A DNA stretch of 64,000 nucleotides, from assembly GCF_001580365.1 (NCBI RefSeq), contig NZ_CP014480.1, positions 2,813,981 through 2,877,980 of the forward strand, in the 5' to 3' direction. This document shows, piece by piece, positions 53,931 through 63,795 of this stretch (positions within the stretch are counted from its first letter, which is position 1; each line of letters begins with the position of its first letter). A model generated the notes under the pieces. It saw only the letters and a program-made list of their open reading frames with translations, did no database searches and was not told the DNA's origin. The stretch is from Kocuria turfanensis (GTDB lineage: Bacteria; Actinomycetota; Actinomycetes; Actinomycetales; Micrococcaceae). The position numbers and the translations under genes are program-made.

Positions 53931-55301
53931 ATGACCAGCAACACCTCCACCGGGCATCTCTCCCAGGCGCTCGCCGGGCTGCCCCGCTTCACGCAGGACC
54001 CCGCCGAGCTCGAGCTCGTCCGGACGGATCGTTCGGGCTACGTCCCCCCGACCCTGCCGGACGGCGTCGTCCAGGCCGAGTCGGTGCAGGACGTGGTCCA
54101 GACCCTCACCCTGGCGAACGAGCACCGCATCCCCGTGGTGCCGCGCGGCGCGGGCACCGGCCTCGCGGCCGGTTCCTCGGCGTGCCGCGGCGAGATCGTC
54201 CTGGACGTGCGGCGGATGAACCGGATCCTGCGGATCGACCCGGTCGAGCAGATCGCGGTCGTGGAGCCGGGAGTGCTCAACGCCGACCTCAACGCGGCCG
54301 CGGGCGAGTACGGCCTGTTCTACGCCCCGGACCCCGCGAGCACCGCCATCTGCTCCATCGGCGGCAACATCGCGACCAACGCCGGCGGCATGCGCTGCGC
54401 CAAGTACGGCGTGACCCGCGAGTCGGTGCTCAGCCTCACGGTCGTCCTCGCCGACGGCCGGGTGCTGGTGACCGGGACGGAGACCATCAAGGCCGTGACC
54501 GGCTACGACATGAACGCCCTGTTCATCGGCTCCGAGGGCACGCTGGGCGTCGTGGTCGAGGCCACGCTGCGGCTGCGGCCGGCGCCGGTGGCCACCGCCA
54601 CCGTGGCCGCGTACTTCCGGGACGTCGCGGCGGCGGCGGCGGCGGCCTCGGCGGTGGTCGCGGCCCGGGCCACCCCGTCGGTCCTCGAACTCGTGGACGG
54701 GCCGACCCTGGGCGCCATCGACCTCGCCACCGGCACCGACCACCGCCGCCGCGGCGAGGCCTTCCTGCTCGCGCAGACCGACGGCTTCGGCGCCGAGATC
54801 GAGCGCGACGTGGTGCTGCGGGCCATCGAGCCCTTCGCGGAATCGGTCCTGATCGCCGAGGACCCGGTGGAGGCCGAGGCCCTGGTCCAGGCCCGCCGGG
54901 ACGCGATCCCCTCGCTGGAGAAGCTGGGCCGCACCTCCATCGGGGACGTCGGCGTGCCGCGCAACCGACTGGCCGAGATCGTCACCGGGATCCAGCAGAT
55001 CTCGCAGGACACCGGCGTCGACATCTACACGGTCGCCCACGCCGCCGACGGCAACCTGCACCCGATGATCGTCGTCGCCGAGCACGAGTCCATCACCCAG
55101 GGCGCCCCGAAGGACGCCCTCGGCCGGATGTTCGAGCTCGCCCGGAGTCTCGGCGGCACCCTGACCGGCGAGCACGGTGTCGGGCTGCTCAAGCAGGACT
55201 GGTTCACCGCCGAGGTCGGGGAGGTCTCGCGCGACCTCCAGCACCGCATCAAGCGCGCCTTCGACCCGAACAACATCCTGAACCCGGGCAAGGCCATCTG
55301 A
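53931..55301 (+). CDS. FAD-linked glycolate/D-lactate dehydrogenase
   Basis: A 456-residue FAD-binding oxidoreductase (GlcD family). The PCMH/FAD domain has VPRGAGTGLAAGSSACRGEIVLDVRRMNRIL, CSIGGNIATNAGGMRCAKYGVT and GYDMNALFIGSEGTLGVVVEATLRL. The FAD-oxidase C-terminus has HAADGNLHPMI and GEHGVGLLKQDW...FDPNNILNPGKAI. It oxidises D-2-hydroxyacids such as glycolate or D-lactate. GlcE and GlcF partners are absent, which favours a D-lactate or single-subunit enzyme. The LctP-type permease is next, 108 bp downstream. CRP-like sites lie over the promoter. Confidence 0.87.
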   Translation: MTSNTSTGHLSQALAGLPRFTQDPAELELVRTDRSGYVPPTLPDGVVQAESVQDVVQTLTLANEHRIPVVPRGAGTGLAAGSSACRGEIVLDVRRMNRILRIDPVEQIAVVEPGVLNADLNAAAGEYGLFYAPDPASTAICSIGGNIATNAGGMRCAKYGVTRESVLSLTVVLADGRVLVTGTETIKAVTGYDMNALFIGSEGTLGVVVEATLRLRPAPVATATVAAYFRDVAAAAAAASAVVAARATPSVLELVDGPTLGAIDLATGTDHRRRGEAFLLAQTDGFGAEIERDVVLRAIEPFAESVLIAEDPVEAEALVQARRDAIPSLEKLGRTSIGDVGVPRNRLAEIVTGIQQISQDTGVDIYTVAHAADGNLHPMIVVAEHESITQGAPKDALGRMFELARSLGGTLTGEHGVGLLKQDWFTAEVGEVSRDLQHRIKRAFDPNNILNPGKAI

Positions 55302-55409
55302 CCCCGGCCACCGCCGACCGACCACGCCGCGGCGGCCCGGACCCGCGCAGGGGCCCGGGCCGCCGCACGTCTCCCCGCACCCCGCACCCCGGTCAGAAAG
55401 GACCTCTCC

Positions 55410-57206
55410 GTGGACAACCTCGCTGTGCTGAGCCTCCTGGCTCTGTCGCCCATCCTCCTGGTCGGCGTGCTCCTGGCCGGATTCCGGTGGCCCGCGAAGT
55501 ACGCCATGCCGGTGGGCTACGTCGTCGCCGTCGTGGTGGCGCTGCTCGTGTGGCGGATGAGCTTCGCCGGCGTCCTCGCGGCCACCGTCGAGGGCCTGAT
55601 CGTGGCCGTGACGCTCCTCTACATCGTCTTCGGCGCCCTCCTGCTGCTCTCGACCCTCACCGTGGGCGGCGCCATGGCCACCATCCGGGCCGGCTTCGAC
55701 AACATCTCCGCCGACCGGCGGGTGCAGGCCATCATCATCGGCTGGCTCTTCGGCTCCTTCATCGAAGGGGCCTCCGGCTTCGGCACCCCCGCCGCCGTGG
55801 TCGCCCCGCTGCTGCTGGCGATGGGCTTCCCGGCGATGGCGGCGGTCATGGTGGGACTGATCATCCAGAGCACCCCGGTGAGCTTCGGGGCGGTCGGCAC
55901 CCCCATCCTCGTCGGTGTGGCCAACGGCCTGGGCGGCGACCCGGCGGTGACCGACCGGGCCGCGGAGCTCGGGCTCACCATGCCGGAGTTCGTCTCCGAG
56001 ATCGGCTTCTACGTGGCGGCGATCCACGCCGTCGTCGGCCTGCTCATCCCCCTGATCCTCGTGTGCATGCTGACCGGCTTCTTCGGCCCGGAGCGGCGGT
56101 TCCGCGACGGTCTCGCGGTGTGGCCCTTCGCCCTGTACGCCTCCGTGGCCATGACGGTCCCGTACGTGCTGGTGGCGCGGTTCCTCGGCCCGGAGTTCCC
56201 CTCGCTGTTCGGCGGGCTGATCGGCCTGGTCCTGGTGATGTTCACCTCCAGCCGCGGCTTCCTCATGCCGAAGGACACCTTCGACTTCGGACCCCGGGAG
56301 GCCTGGCTCGACCGCTGGACCGGCACCATCGAGCCCACGAAGGCCGCCGACGTGTCGACGCACATGAGCCTGGTCCGCGCGTGGGCCCCGTACGTGCTGA
56401 TGGCCGCCCTGCTGGTGGCCACCCGGGTCGTCGCCCCGCTGAAGGAGTTCCTGACGGGCATCGCGATCCCGTTCGAGAACCTCTTCGGCACCGGGATCAC
56501 CACCAGCGTGCAGCCGTTCTACTCCCCGGCCTTCCTGCTGATCCTGGCGTCCGTCTTCGCCTACGTCCTGCACCGCATGAACGCGCGGGAGATCTCGCAG
56601 ACCCTCAGGATCTCGGGACGCCAGCTGGCCGGGACCGCCGCGGCCCTGCTCTTCGCCGTTCCCCTGGTGCGGATCCTCATCCAGTCGGGGCCGGAGCTCA
56701 ACGAGTCGGGGATCTCCAGCATGCCGGTCACCCTCGCCGAGGGCGCCGCCGCGCTCTCGGGCGGGGCCTGGCCGGTGATCGCGCCCTGGATCGGGGCCCT
56801 GGGCGCGTTCGTGGCGGGCTCGAACACCGTGTCCAACCTGACCTTCGCGCAGTTCCAGTTCTCGACCGGCGTCCAGATCGGCGTGCCGCCCGAGCTCGTG
56901 GTGGCCGCCCAGGCCGTCGGGGGCGCCGGCGGCAACCCGGTGGCCATCCACAACATCGTCGCGGCCTCCGCCACGGTGGGCCTGCTCGGCCGCGAGGGCG
57001 ACCTGCTGCGCAAGACCGTGCTCGTGACCACCTACTACTGTCTGGCCGCCGGCGCGATCGCGTTCATCTTCATCCACGGGGTGGGGCTCAACCTGGGCAC
57101 CGTCCAGCTCGTCCTGCTGCTCGTGGCGCTGGCCGTGCTGGCCCGCTGGATGATGCGCAAGAACGTCCCGGCGGAGCAGCGGGGCCCGGCCCGCTCCCGC
57201 GTCTGA
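55410..57206 (+). CDS. L-lactate/glycolate permease (LctP family)
   Basis: A 598-residue LctP/GlcA permease with 12 or more helices. Landmarks are [31 protein letters not shown] near residue 110, [23 protein letters not shown] near 155, and [23 protein letters not shown] near 465. The family imports lactate, glycolate and related 2-hydroxyacids. GTG 55410 follows AGAAAGGACCTCTCC. Pairing with the GlcD-type dehydrogenase makes a two-gene uptake and oxidation unit. Confidence 0.9.
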   Translation: MDNLAVLSLLALSPILLVGVLLAGFRWPAKYAMPVGYVVAVVVALLVWRMSFAGVLAATVEGLIVAVTLLYIVFGALLLLSTLTVGGAMATIRAGFDNISADRRVQAIIIGWLFGSFIEGASGFGTPAAVVAPLLLAMGFPAMAAVMVGLIIQSTPVSFGAVGTPILVGVANGLGGDPAVTDRAAELGLTMPEFVSEIGFYVAAIHAVVGLLIPLILVCMLTGFFGPERRFRDGLAVWPFALYASVAMTVPYVLVARFLGPEFPSLFGGLIGLVLVMFTSSRGFLMPKDTFDFGPREAWLDRWTGTIEPTKAADVSTHMSLVRAWAPYVLMAALLVATRVVAPLKEFLTGIAIPFENLFGTGITTSVQPFYSPAFLLILASVFAYVLHRMNAREISQTLRISGRQLAGTAAALLFAVPLVRILIQSGPELNESGISSMPVTLAEGAAALSGGAWPVIAPWIGALGAFVAGSNTVSNLTFAQFQFSTGVQIGVPPELVVAAQAVGGAGGNPVAIHNIVAASATVGLLGREGDLLRKTVLVTTYYCLAAGAIAFIFIHGVGLNLGTVQLVLLLVALAVLARWMMRKNVPAEQRGPARSRV

Positions 57207-57334
57207 GCAGGGCACGGCACCCTGGACGTGCGCGCCCGGGGGCCACGGTGCCGAAGGGCGGCGCTCCACAGGACGACGGCGACGACCTGCCGGCCGGTCA
57301 CGGCGTGGCGGGGTGCATCCGGGAGACTGAGGGC

Positions 57335-58042
57335 ATGGACGACGCAGCACAGCCCGCCGGCGACGGCGCCCACGACGAGCAGGACCTCGGCCCCGGGTCC
57401 CGCGGACGCGTCGCCGCCGACGGGACCCCGGCCGGCGAGGGCGGCCGTGGCCGGTGGGCGGGGGAGCGGGCCCGCGGCCACCGGGACGGTCCCGGCACGT
57501 CCCGCCGGGCGCGGGCACCGCGCGCGGGGCGCCGCCGGGACGCGCCGCTGGAGCAGCGCCGGCTCACCTACCCCGAGGTCGGGGCGACCGCCGGTGCGCT
57601 GCCGGCCGGCTACGACCACCTGGTGCGCTCCCGCGCCGTCGGCGTCGGGGAGGCTGCGTTCCGGGCGGCCGCCGAGCGGCTGATGGGCTGGGACATGCAC
57701 CGGTCCGCGGGCTTCGAGGTGCGGCCCACGGCCGCGCGGGCCGCCCTCGGCGCCCGGGTGGTGCTGCGCCTGGGATGGGGGCCGCTGCGGCTCGAGGCGC
57801 CGTGCGAGGTCGTGCGCGTGCTCGACGAGCCCCGGCGGCAGGGCTTCGCCTACGGCACGCTGGAGGGCCACCCGGAGCGGGGCGAAGAGCTGTTCTGCCT
57901 GGACCTGCGCCCGGACGGCACGGTGGTGCTGAGCATCACCGCGTTCTCCCGCCCGGCCGCGTGGTGGGCCCGGGCGGGGGCTCCGGCGGCCCGGTGCGTG
58001 CAGGAACGGGTCACCCGGCGCTATCTGCGCGGTCTACTCTGA
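57335..58042 (+). CDS. DUF1990-family protein
   Basis: A 235-residue protein. Residues 1-80 are a Gly/Arg/Asp-rich low-complexity head. The DUF1990 domain begins RLTYPEVGATAGALPAGYDHLVRSRAVGVGEAAFRAAAERLMGWDMHRSAGFEV and ends with LTxxSxP-like ITAFSRPAAWWARAGAPAARCVQERVTRRYL. No biochemical function is known. ATG 57335 was chosen for the spacing to GGGAG; a shorter start after the low-complexity head is possible. Confidence 0.78.
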   Translation: MDDAAQPAGDGAHDEQDLGPGSRGRVAADGTPAGEGGRGRWAGERARGHRDGPGTSRRARAPRAGRRRDAPLEQRRLTYPEVGATAGALPAGYDHLVRSRAVGVGEAAFRAAAERLMGWDMHRSAGFEVRPTAARAALGARVVLRLGWGPLRLEAPCEVVRVLDEPRRQGFAYGTLEGHPERGEELFCLDLRPDGTVVLSITAFSRPAAWWARAGAPAARCVQERVTRRYLRGLL

Positions 58043-58061
58043 CGGTCCCGGGCACGAGCCG

Positions 58062-58100
58062 CGCCCGGGCACGAGCCGCGCCCGGACGCGTGCCCGGGCG
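58062..58100. terminator. Bidirectional terminator with a 17-bp direct repeat
   Basis: Perfect 12-bp stem (58062-58073 with 58089-58100) between convergent genes. The left arm overlaps two tandem copies of CGGGCACGAGCCGCGCC (58049-58065 and 58066-58082). Confidence 0.7.
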
Positions 58101-58131
58101 TCGCGGGGTCCCGGGGCGCCGGCGGACCGGC

Positions 58132-58371
58132 TCAGGCGGCGGGACGCAGCGGGCAGCGGCGCAGGCGGTGGTCCCGGAGGGTGGCCAGGCGCGGGATGTC
58201 GGTGCGGTCCTCCAGCAGCCAGAGCACCCCCAGGTGGGGCGCCACCTGGCTCACGGTGCCGGTGCAGCGCAGCTGCCGGTGCTCCCACACCTCGATCCGG
58301 TCGCCGGGCACCACCCGGGACAGGCCGAGGATCCAGCGGGCGGGCGCAGTGGTGGGGCTGGGCGCGGTCAT
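58132..58371 (-). CDS. Small hypothetical protein
   Basis: A 79-residue basic protein: ARWILGLSRVVPGDRIEVWEHRQLRCTGTVSQVAPHLGVLWLLEDRTDIPRLATLRDHRLRRCP. The middle looks like a small beta-barrel (GDRIEVWxxxxLRCTGTVxxVAPHLGVLWL), as in short actinobacterial hypotheticals; no family name is claimed. ATG 58371 follows AAGGGGGCCGCCC. It lies downstream of the urease operon on the same strand, 121 bp from ureD. Confidence 0.6.
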   Translation of the reverse strand: MTAPSPTTAPARWILGLSRVVPGDRIEVWEHRQLRCTGTVSQVAPHLGVLWLLEDRTDIPRLATLRDHRLRRCPLRPAA

Positions 58372-58492
58372 GGGCGGCCCCCTTCCGGGTCGTGCGGCGG
58401 GACCCTCCCATCCTCGCCCCCGGATGTGGCCGTGGCGTTTCCGGGCGGTTGAGATCGGATGTCCGTCCCCGGCCGGCGCGCGGGCCCCGGGT

Positions 58493-59386
58493 TCAGTACT
58501 TGCGCAGCGCCACGCGCCCCTGCCCGGTCCACCGGGCCCGCAGCAGCGCGGAGACGTCCAGCAGCAGCTCCGTCAGCTCCGCGGAGCCCGGTCCCAGGGC
58601 GCGGACCACGAGCCCCGGCACCGGCAGCTCGGAGACCCCGCAGCGCAGCTGCGGCAGCCGCTGCTCGGCGGCGGCGAGCAGCTCGTGGACCTGGTCGACC
58701 AGGGCGCGGTCCACCCGCGGGTCCACCACCAGCAGGGAGCCCAGGTGCGTGCGGCCCTCCAGGAAGCCGAGCCCGGCCACGGCGTCCTCGGCGGGGCGCA
58801 GGCGGAGGTTGTCGAGCACCACCGTGGTCCCGTCCATCACCACCTCGGTGCGCAGGGCCACGCCGCGGTAGCGGAAGACCGTCCCGTCCGGTGCCCACCC
58901 GGGGGTGACCACCTCGCTCGCCACGAGACAGGCCGAGGGGTCCATCGACACGGTCGTGGACTGCACGTACTCGGCGTCCTCGTAGGCGATCAGCTGGTCC
59001 GGCAGGTACTCGAGCACCGCACCGGGGCCGAGCGCGATCCGCACGTCCTGGCGCGCCGGGGCTCCCGGGCTGCGGTAGACCTTGGTCGCCGACTGGGTGG
59101 TGACCAGGGCGGTGCCGGCGGCCTCCACCGCGACGTCGAGCTCGTAGCGGTCCCCGCCGAGGTAGCCGCCGCCGGGATTGACGACGACGAAGCACGGCTG
59201 CCCCGACCCGTCCAGGCGGTGCGGGCGCAGCACCCGCAGGGCCCCGGCGTGGAACTGCCGCACGGCCACGGTGCGCTCCCCGCGGGGTGCCAGGACCAGC
59301 GCGAGCCGCCCGGTCGGGGCGGGAGTCCCCGGCCCGGGCCCCGGCACGCGTCCCGGACCGGCCGCCGGGGCCGTGGGCGCGGTCAC
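58493..59386 (-). CDS. ureD: Urease accessory protein UreD
   Basis: A 297-residue UreD/UreH protein. Landmarks are [40 protein letters not shown] at about 68-108, [25 protein letters not shown] and [19 protein letters not shown]. It binds apo-urease and, with UreF and UreG, forms the nickel-loading complex. GTG 59386 overlaps the ureG stop by four bases. The first 30 residues are Pro/Gly-rich. It is last in the operon. Confidence 0.88.
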   Translation of the reverse strand: MTAPTAPAAGPGRVPGPGPGTPAPTGRLALVLAPRGERTVAVRQFHAGALRVLRPHRLDGSGQPCFVVVNPGGGYLGGDRYELDVAVEAAGTALVTTQSATKVYRSPGAPARQDVRIALGPGAVLEYLPDQLIAYEDAEYVQSTTVSMDPSACLVASEVVTPGWAPDGTVFRYRGVALRTEVVMDGTTVVLDNLRLRPAEDAVAGLGFLEGRTHLGSLLVVDPRVDRALVDQVHELLAAAEQRLPQLRCGVSELPVPGLVVRALGPGSAELTELLLDVSALLRARWTGQGRVALRKY

Positions 59387-60036
59387 CGGGCCATGTCCAG
59401 CATCAGCACGTCGTGCCGGATCCACGCGAGGATCCGCTCGAGGCCCTCGTCCGTGCGGAGATTGGTGAAGCAGAACGGCCGGTCCCCGCGGAACACCGCC
59501 GAGTCCGCGGCCATGACGTCCAGGTCGGCCCCGACGTGCGGGGCGAGGTCGATCTTGTTGATCACGAACAGGTCCGACCGGATCATGCCCTGCCCGGCCT
59601 TGCGCGGGATCTTCTCGCCCTGGGCCACGTCGATGACGTAGATCGAGAAGTCGACCAGCTCGGGGCTGAACGTGGCCGAGAGGTTGTCCCCGCCGGACTC
59701 GACGAACACGAGCTGCAGGTCCGGGTGCTCGGCGCACAGTCTCTCGATCGCGGCCTCGTTCATCGAGGTGTCCTCGCGGATGGCGGTGTGCGGGCAGCCG
59801 CCGGTCTCGATGCCCACGATCCGGTCCAGCGGCAGCACCCCGTTGCGGGCCAGGATCTTGGCGTCCTCGATCGTGTAGATGTCGTTGGTGATCGCGGCCA
59901 TGGAGACCTCGTCGATCAGCGCCCGGGTGACCCGCTCCACGAGCTGCGTCTTGCCGGCGCCCACGGGCCCGCCCACGCCGATGCGCACGGGCCCGCGGCC
60001 GGTCGGGGTGGTGGGGGCGGGGGGAACGGTGGTCAT
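59383..60036 (-). CDS. ureG: Urease accessory GTPase UreG
   Basis: A 217-residue SIMIBI GTPase. The P-loop GPVGAGKT is at residues 23-30. Next come the switch region [13 protein letters not shown], the metal-binding [36 protein letters not shown], and the guanine-specificity motif INKIDLA. It couples GTP hydrolysis to nickel delivery to urease. The gap to ureF contains three 9-bp CGGTGCGGT repeats (60051-60077). Confidence 0.95.
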   Translation of the reverse strand: MTTVPPAPTTPTGRGPVRIGVGGPVGAGKTQLVERVTRALIDEVSMAAITNDIYTIEDAKILARNGVLPLDRIVGIETGGCPHTAIREDTSMNEAAIERLCAEHPDLQLVFVESGGDNLSATFSPELVDFSIYVIDVAQGEKIPRKAGQGMIRSDLFVINKIDLAPHVGADLDVMAADSAVFRGDRPFCFTNLRTDEGLERILAWIRHDVLMLDMAR

Positions 60037-60050
60037 GGGAACTCCTGGGT

Positions 60051-60077
60051 CGGTGCGGTCGGTGCGGTCGGTGCGGT
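60051..60077. repeat. Three 9-bp tandem repeats between ureF and ureG
   Basis: CGGTGCGGT repeats exactly three times and is followed by related GACGGTCGG units. It lies in the 84-bp ureF-ureG gap, the widest gap in the operon after ureC-ureE. Confidence 0.7.
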
Positions 60078-60120
60078 CGGGACGGTCGGGGCACGCAGGG
60101 GTGCCGGTCCGGTCGGCGGG

Positions 60121-60831
60121 TCAGGACATGAACATCCGGGCCCGCTGCCAGGCGTGGCGCATCTGGGCGATCTCCAGGCCGGGGCTGGTCGCCCCGACCT
60201 CCTCCTCGGGCATGCGCCCGATCCGCTCGACCCCGAGGGCCACGTCCTCGTGCAGGGCGCGCAGGACCCGCTGGCCCGCGTTCTGGCCGAGGGGGATCCC
60301 GCGCACGGCGTTCTGGGTCAGGGAGGTCGCGGTCGAGAAGAGGTACGCCCCGGCCAGCTGCTCCCAGGGGACGCCGAGACCGGCGCCCACGAGGGCGAAG
60401 GCCACCGCGGGACTGCCCCGGCTCGTCCCGGCGCGCTGCCGGTCCGCGTAGGCCAGCAGCCGGGGGGAGGTGAAGTTCTCCGCGCCGATCTCGGTCATCC
60501 GCCGGCCCATCGCGGACGCGGCGTCCCGCACCTGGACGGGCAGGGCCTGGGCGGCCAGCAGCTCGTCGGCGCGCCACACGGCGTCGTCGTCGGCCGCCGT
60601 GGCGACGGCCCGCACGGCCCAGCCCTCGGCGGGCACCACCTGGTGGTGCAGGCAGTGCCGCACCCAGGCGAGGAAGCCGGGCTCGTCGCCCACGGTGCCG
60701 TCGTCGAGGTAGGTCTCCAGGCCCAGGGAGTGGGCGAAGGCGCCGGTGGGCAGCGCGGAGTCGCACAGCTGCAGCACGGCCAGCATCCCCGCGGCGGCGG
60801 GGACGGCGGGGTCAGTGGGTGTGCTCGGCAT
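60121..60831 (-). CDS. ureF: Urease accessory protein UreF
   Basis: A 236-residue helical UreF. It has LQLCDSALPTGAFAHSLGLETYL at about 18-40 (the conserved PTGxFxHSxGLE), then MGRRMTEIGAEN, VAFALVGAGLGVPWEQLAGAYLFSTATSLTQNAVRGIPLGQNAGQRVL, and the C-terminal SPGLEIAQMRHAWQRARMFMS. It bridges UreD and UreG in the maturation complex. ATG 60831 overlaps the ureE 3' end by 20 bp. Confidence 0.93.
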   Translation of the reverse strand: MPSTPTDPAVPAAAGMLAVLQLCDSALPTGAFAHSLGLETYLDDGTVGDEPGFLAWVRHCLHHQVVPAEGWAVRAVATAADDDAVWRADELLAAQALPVQVRDAASAMGRRMTEIGAENFTSPRLLAYADRQRAGTSRGSPAVAFALVGAGLGVPWEQLAGAYLFSTATSLTQNAVRGIPLGQNAGQRVLRALHEDVALGVERIGRMPEEEVGATSPGLEIAQMRHAWQRARMFMS

Positions 60832-61300
60832 GGCGGAACGGGACCTCCATCTGCCGTTCGACGCGCGCGAAGCGCACCCCGGTCTCCTGCAGGAAGGCCT
60901 CGGCCGTGTGGTCGTACTGCAGCAGCATGAGGCCGTCGTGCCCCGGCAGCTGCGCGACCTCGGCGGCGGGGCCGAGGAACTGGGCGGGCAGGTGCCGGTT
61001 GCCCAGCGCGTGCGCCACGCGGCCCATCTCCTCGATCGTGGCCGGCGCCACGACCAGGACGTCGGTGGGCAGGGTCGAGACCACCACCGCGTTGCGGCCC
61101 TCCCGGTGCAGGATGTCCCCGTCCTTGAGCTCCCGGCGCTCGGCCAGGTGCAGGCCCAGCTCGGTGCCGTGGTCGGTCACGACCCGCTGGACGCGCTTGC
61201 GCAGCTCGGGCCCGGAGAGGGCGACACGCTCCAGGTGCAGGCCGGCGCGCTCCTGCTCGGTGAGCTCGGCCAGGTTGCCGAGGACGGCTTCGACGATCAC
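60812..61300 (-). CDS. ureE: Urease accessory nickel chaperone UreE
   Basis: A 162-residue UreE: N-terminal peptide-binding domain (ERVALSGPELRKRVQRVVTDHGTELGLHL), then ELKDGDILHREGRNAVVV, then the metal-binding domain HALGNRHLPAQFLG...LLQYDHTAEAFLQETGVRFARVERQMEVPF. The tail HAEHTH is a short nickel-binding His cluster. GTG 61300 is the only start that gives the usual length. It lies 71 bp after ureC. Confidence 0.92.
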   Translation of the reverse strand: MIVEAVLGNLAELTEQERAGLHLERVALSGPELRKRVQRVVTDHGTELGLHLAERRELKDGDILHREGRNAVVVSTLPTDVLVVAPATIEEMGRVAHALGNRHLPAQFLGPAAEVAQLPGHDGLMLLQYDHTAEAFLQETGVRFARVERQMEVPFRHAEHTH

Positions 61301-61371
61301 GGGTGCGGGTCCTCTCGGGAAGGTCGGGACGGTCAGGGTGCTCGGGACGTGCGGGGCGGCCGGCGGGCCGG

Positions 61372-63084
61372 TCAGAAGAGGAAGTAGCGCTGGGCCATGG
61401 CCAGCTCCTCGGCGGGCTCGCAGGTGGCGAGCTCGCCGTCGACCCGGACCTCGTAGGTCTGCGGGTCCACCTCGATCCGCGGGGTGGCGTCGTTGTGCCG
61501 CATGTCCTGCTTGGTCAGCCCCCGGATCCCGCCCACCGGCAGCACCCGCTTGCGCAGGCCCAGGCGCTCGCCGACGCCCGCCTCGACGGCGGCGCGGGAC
61601 ATGAAGGTGATCGAGTTGGCGTGCGGGGCGGTGCCCCGGGCCCCGAAGGCGTCGCGCATCAGCTGCGGCTGCGGGGTGGGGATGGAGGCGTTGGGGTCGC
61701 CCATGAGGGAGTGGACGATCTGCCCGCCCTTGAGCACGAGGTGCGGCTTCACCCCGAAGAACACGGGGTCCCACAGCACCAGGTCCGCGAACTTGCCGGT
61801 CTCCACCGAGCCCACGACGTCGGCGATCCCGTGCGCGAGCGCCGGGTTGATCGTGTACTTGGCCACGTAGCGCCGCAGCCGCGCGTTGTCCCCGCGGCCG
61901 GTCTCCCCGGGCAGGGGGCCGGTGCGCCGCTTCATCTGGTCGGCGAGCTGCCAGGTGCGCAGCACCACCTCGCCCACACGGCCCATGGCCTGGGAGTCCG
62001 AGGAGGTCATGGAGAAGACCCCGAGGTCGTGCAGGACGTCCTCCGCGGCGATCGTCTCCGGCCGGATCCGGGAGTCGGCGAAGGCGACGTCCTCGGGGAT
62101 GTCCGGGTTGAGGTGGTGGCAGACCATGAGCATGTCCAGGTGCTCCTCGGCCGTGTTGCGGGTGTAGGGCAGCGTCGGGTTCGTGGAGGACGGCAGCACG
62201 TGGGGCAGCGAGGCGATGCGGATGATGTCCGGGGCGTGCCCGCCGCCGGCGCCCTCGGTGTGGAAGGTGTGGATCACCCGGCCCGCGATGGCGGCCACCG
62301 TGTCCTCGAGGAAGCCGCACTCGTTGAGCGTGTCGGTGTGGATGGCCACCTGCACGTCGAAGGCGTCGGCCACGGCCAGGGCCGTGTCGATCGCCGCGGT
62401 GGTGGCGCCCCAGTCCTCGTGGATCTTCAGGCCCACGGCCCCGGCCCGGATCTGCTCGGCGAGCGGCTCCGGGGCGGAGGCGTGGCCCTTGCCGAGCAGC
62501 CCGAAGTTCATGGGGTAGCCGTCGAGCGCCCGGAACATCCCGGCGAGGTGCCACGCCCCGGGGGTGATCGTGGTGGCGTTGGAGCCCTCGGCGGGCCCGG
62601 TGCCGCCGCCGAACATCGTGGTGATCCCGGAGGACAGGGCGGTGCCGATCTGGTCGGCCCCGATGAAGTGGATGTGCGAGTCGATCCCGCCGGCGGTGAG
62701 GATCCGGCCCTCACCGGCGATCACCTCGGTGGAGGCGCCGATGAGGACGTCCACCCCGTCCATGATGTCCGGGTTGCCGGCCTTGCCGATCGCGCTGATG
62801 TGCCCGTCGCGCAGGCCCACGTCCGCCTTGTAGATCCCGGAGGCGTCCAGGATCACCGCGTTGGTGATCACGGTGTCCACCACGCCGTCGTCCCGGGTGA
62901 GCCGGCCGTTGTGGCCCATGCCGTCCCGGATCACCTTGCCGCCGCCGAAGACCACCTCGTCGCCGGGGACGGTGAGGTCGCGCTCCACCTCGAGGAACAG
63001 CTCGGTGTCCGCCAGGCGCACCAGGTCCCCGGTGGTGGGGCCGTAGAGGCTGGTGTACTGGGCGCGGGACATCTCGTGGCTCAT
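61372..63084 (-). CDS. ureC: Urease alpha subunit
   Basis: The 570-residue catalytic subunit, of normal length. It begins [30 protein letters not shown]. Nickel ligands are in [23 protein letters not shown] (the Lys is carbamylated), [10 protein letters not shown] and [16 protein letters not shown]; the mobile flap is [10 protein letters not shown] with its active-site Cys and His. It ends AMAQRYFLF. It hydrolyses urea to ammonia and carbamate. ATG 63084 overlaps the ureB stop by four bases. Confidence 0.97.
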   Translation of the reverse strand: MSHEMSRAQYTSLYGPTTGDLVRLADTELFLEVERDLTVPGDEVVFGGGKVIRDGMGHNGRLTRDDGVVDTVITNAVILDASGIYKADVGLRDGHISAIGKAGNPDIMDGVDVLIGASTEVIAGEGRILTAGGIDSHIHFIGADQIGTALSSGITTMFGGGTGPAEGSNATTITPGAWHLAGMFRALDGYPMNFGLLGKGHASAPEPLAEQIRAGAVGLKIHEDWGATTAAIDTALAVADAFDVQVAIHTDTLNECGFLEDTVAAIAGRVIHTFHTEGAGGGHAPDIIRIASLPHVLPSSTNPTLPYTRNTAEEHLDMLMVCHHLNPDIPEDVAFADSRIRPETIAAEDVLHDLGVFSMTSSDSQAMGRVGEVVLRTWQLADQMKRRTGPLPGETGRGDNARLRRYVAKYTINPALAHGIADVVGSVETGKFADLVLWDPVFFGVKPHLVLKGGQIVHSLMGDPNASIPTPQPQLMRDAFGARGTAPHANSITFMSRAAVEAGVGERLGLRKRVLPVGGIRGLTKQDMRHNDATPRIEVDPQTYEVRVDGELATCEPAEELAMAQRYFLF

Positions 63085-63467
63085 GCCTGCTCCTGCTCCG
63101 GCGCGGTGGTGGACGGGCCGGCGGCCGGGACGGAGGGCCCCGGGGCGGCGCCGGCGGGGCGGTCGAGGGGACCGTCGACCTGGTTGGCGAGGCCGTGCAC
63201 CTCGCGGCGCCCGGCCAGGGCCACCAGGCGCACCCGCTTGCGGTCGCCGGGCTCGAAGCGCACGGCCGTGCCGGCGGGGACGTCGAGGCGGAAGCCCCGG
63301 GCCGCGGCCCGGTCGAACTCGAGCCCGGGATTGGCCTCGGCGAAGTGGAAGTGCGAGCCCACCTGCACCGGGCGGTCGCCGCGGTTGACCACGTCCACCT
63401 CCGTGGTGGGCCGGTCGGCGTTGATCAGCACGGGCTCGGGCCGCAGGACGTACTCTCCGGGGATCAC
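63081..63467 (-). CDS. ureB: Urease beta subunit
   Basis: A 128-residue beta subunit. It starts [93 protein letters not shown], then has a 30-residue Pro/Ala-rich tail beyond the usual about 100. The VGSHFHF motif is diagnostic. It assembles with UreA and UreC in the urease trimer. Confidence 0.95.
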   Translation of the reverse strand: MIPGEYVLRPEPVLINADRPTTEVDVVNRGDRPVQVGSHFHFAEANPGLEFDRAAARGFRLDVPAGTAVRFEPGDRKRVRLVALAGRREVHGLANQVDGPLDRPAGAAPGPSVPAAGPSTTAPEQEQA

Positions 63468-63492
63468 GGGCGCTCCTTCGGGGCCGGGCGGG

Positions 63493-63795
63493 TCAGCGGA
63501 TGGGGTCGTGGACGGTGACGAGCTTGGTGCCGTCGGGGAACGTCGCCTCCACCTGGACGGAGGAGATCATCTCCGGCACGCCCTCCATGACGTCCTCGCG
63601 GGCGAGGATCGTGGAGCCCCAGGACATCAGCTCGGCCACGGTCCGGCCGTCCCGGGCGCCCTCCAGCAGCTCGGCGGTGATCAGGGCGACGGCCTCCGGG
63701 TGGTTGAGCCGCAGCCCGCGGTCCCGGCGGCGGCGCGCGAGGTCACCGGCCACGACGACGAGCAGCTTTTCCTGCTCACGGGGTGTCAGGTGCAC
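63493..63795 (-). CDS. ureA: Urease gamma subunit
   Basis: A 100-residue gamma subunit. It reads [59 protein letters not shown] and ends in [24 protein letters not shown] 63795, with GAGGAGA five bases upstream, gives exactly the family length; an in-frame start at 63837 would add 14 residues without homology. First gene of the urease operon. The 205 bp beyond it (63796-64000) show a possible -10 (TAGCGT on the minus strand) but no convincing full promoter. Confidence 0.95.
   Translation of the reverse strand: MHLTPREQEKLLVVVAGDLARRRRDRGLRLNHPEAVALITAELLEGARDGRTVAELMSWGSTILAREDVMEGVPEMISSVQVEATFPDGTKLVTVHDPIR

Noticed and set aside
53673..57518. A 1281-residue minus-strand open frame opposite the dehydrogenase and permease
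   Set aside because: Low-complexity His/Gly/Arg sequence opposite two convincing genes.
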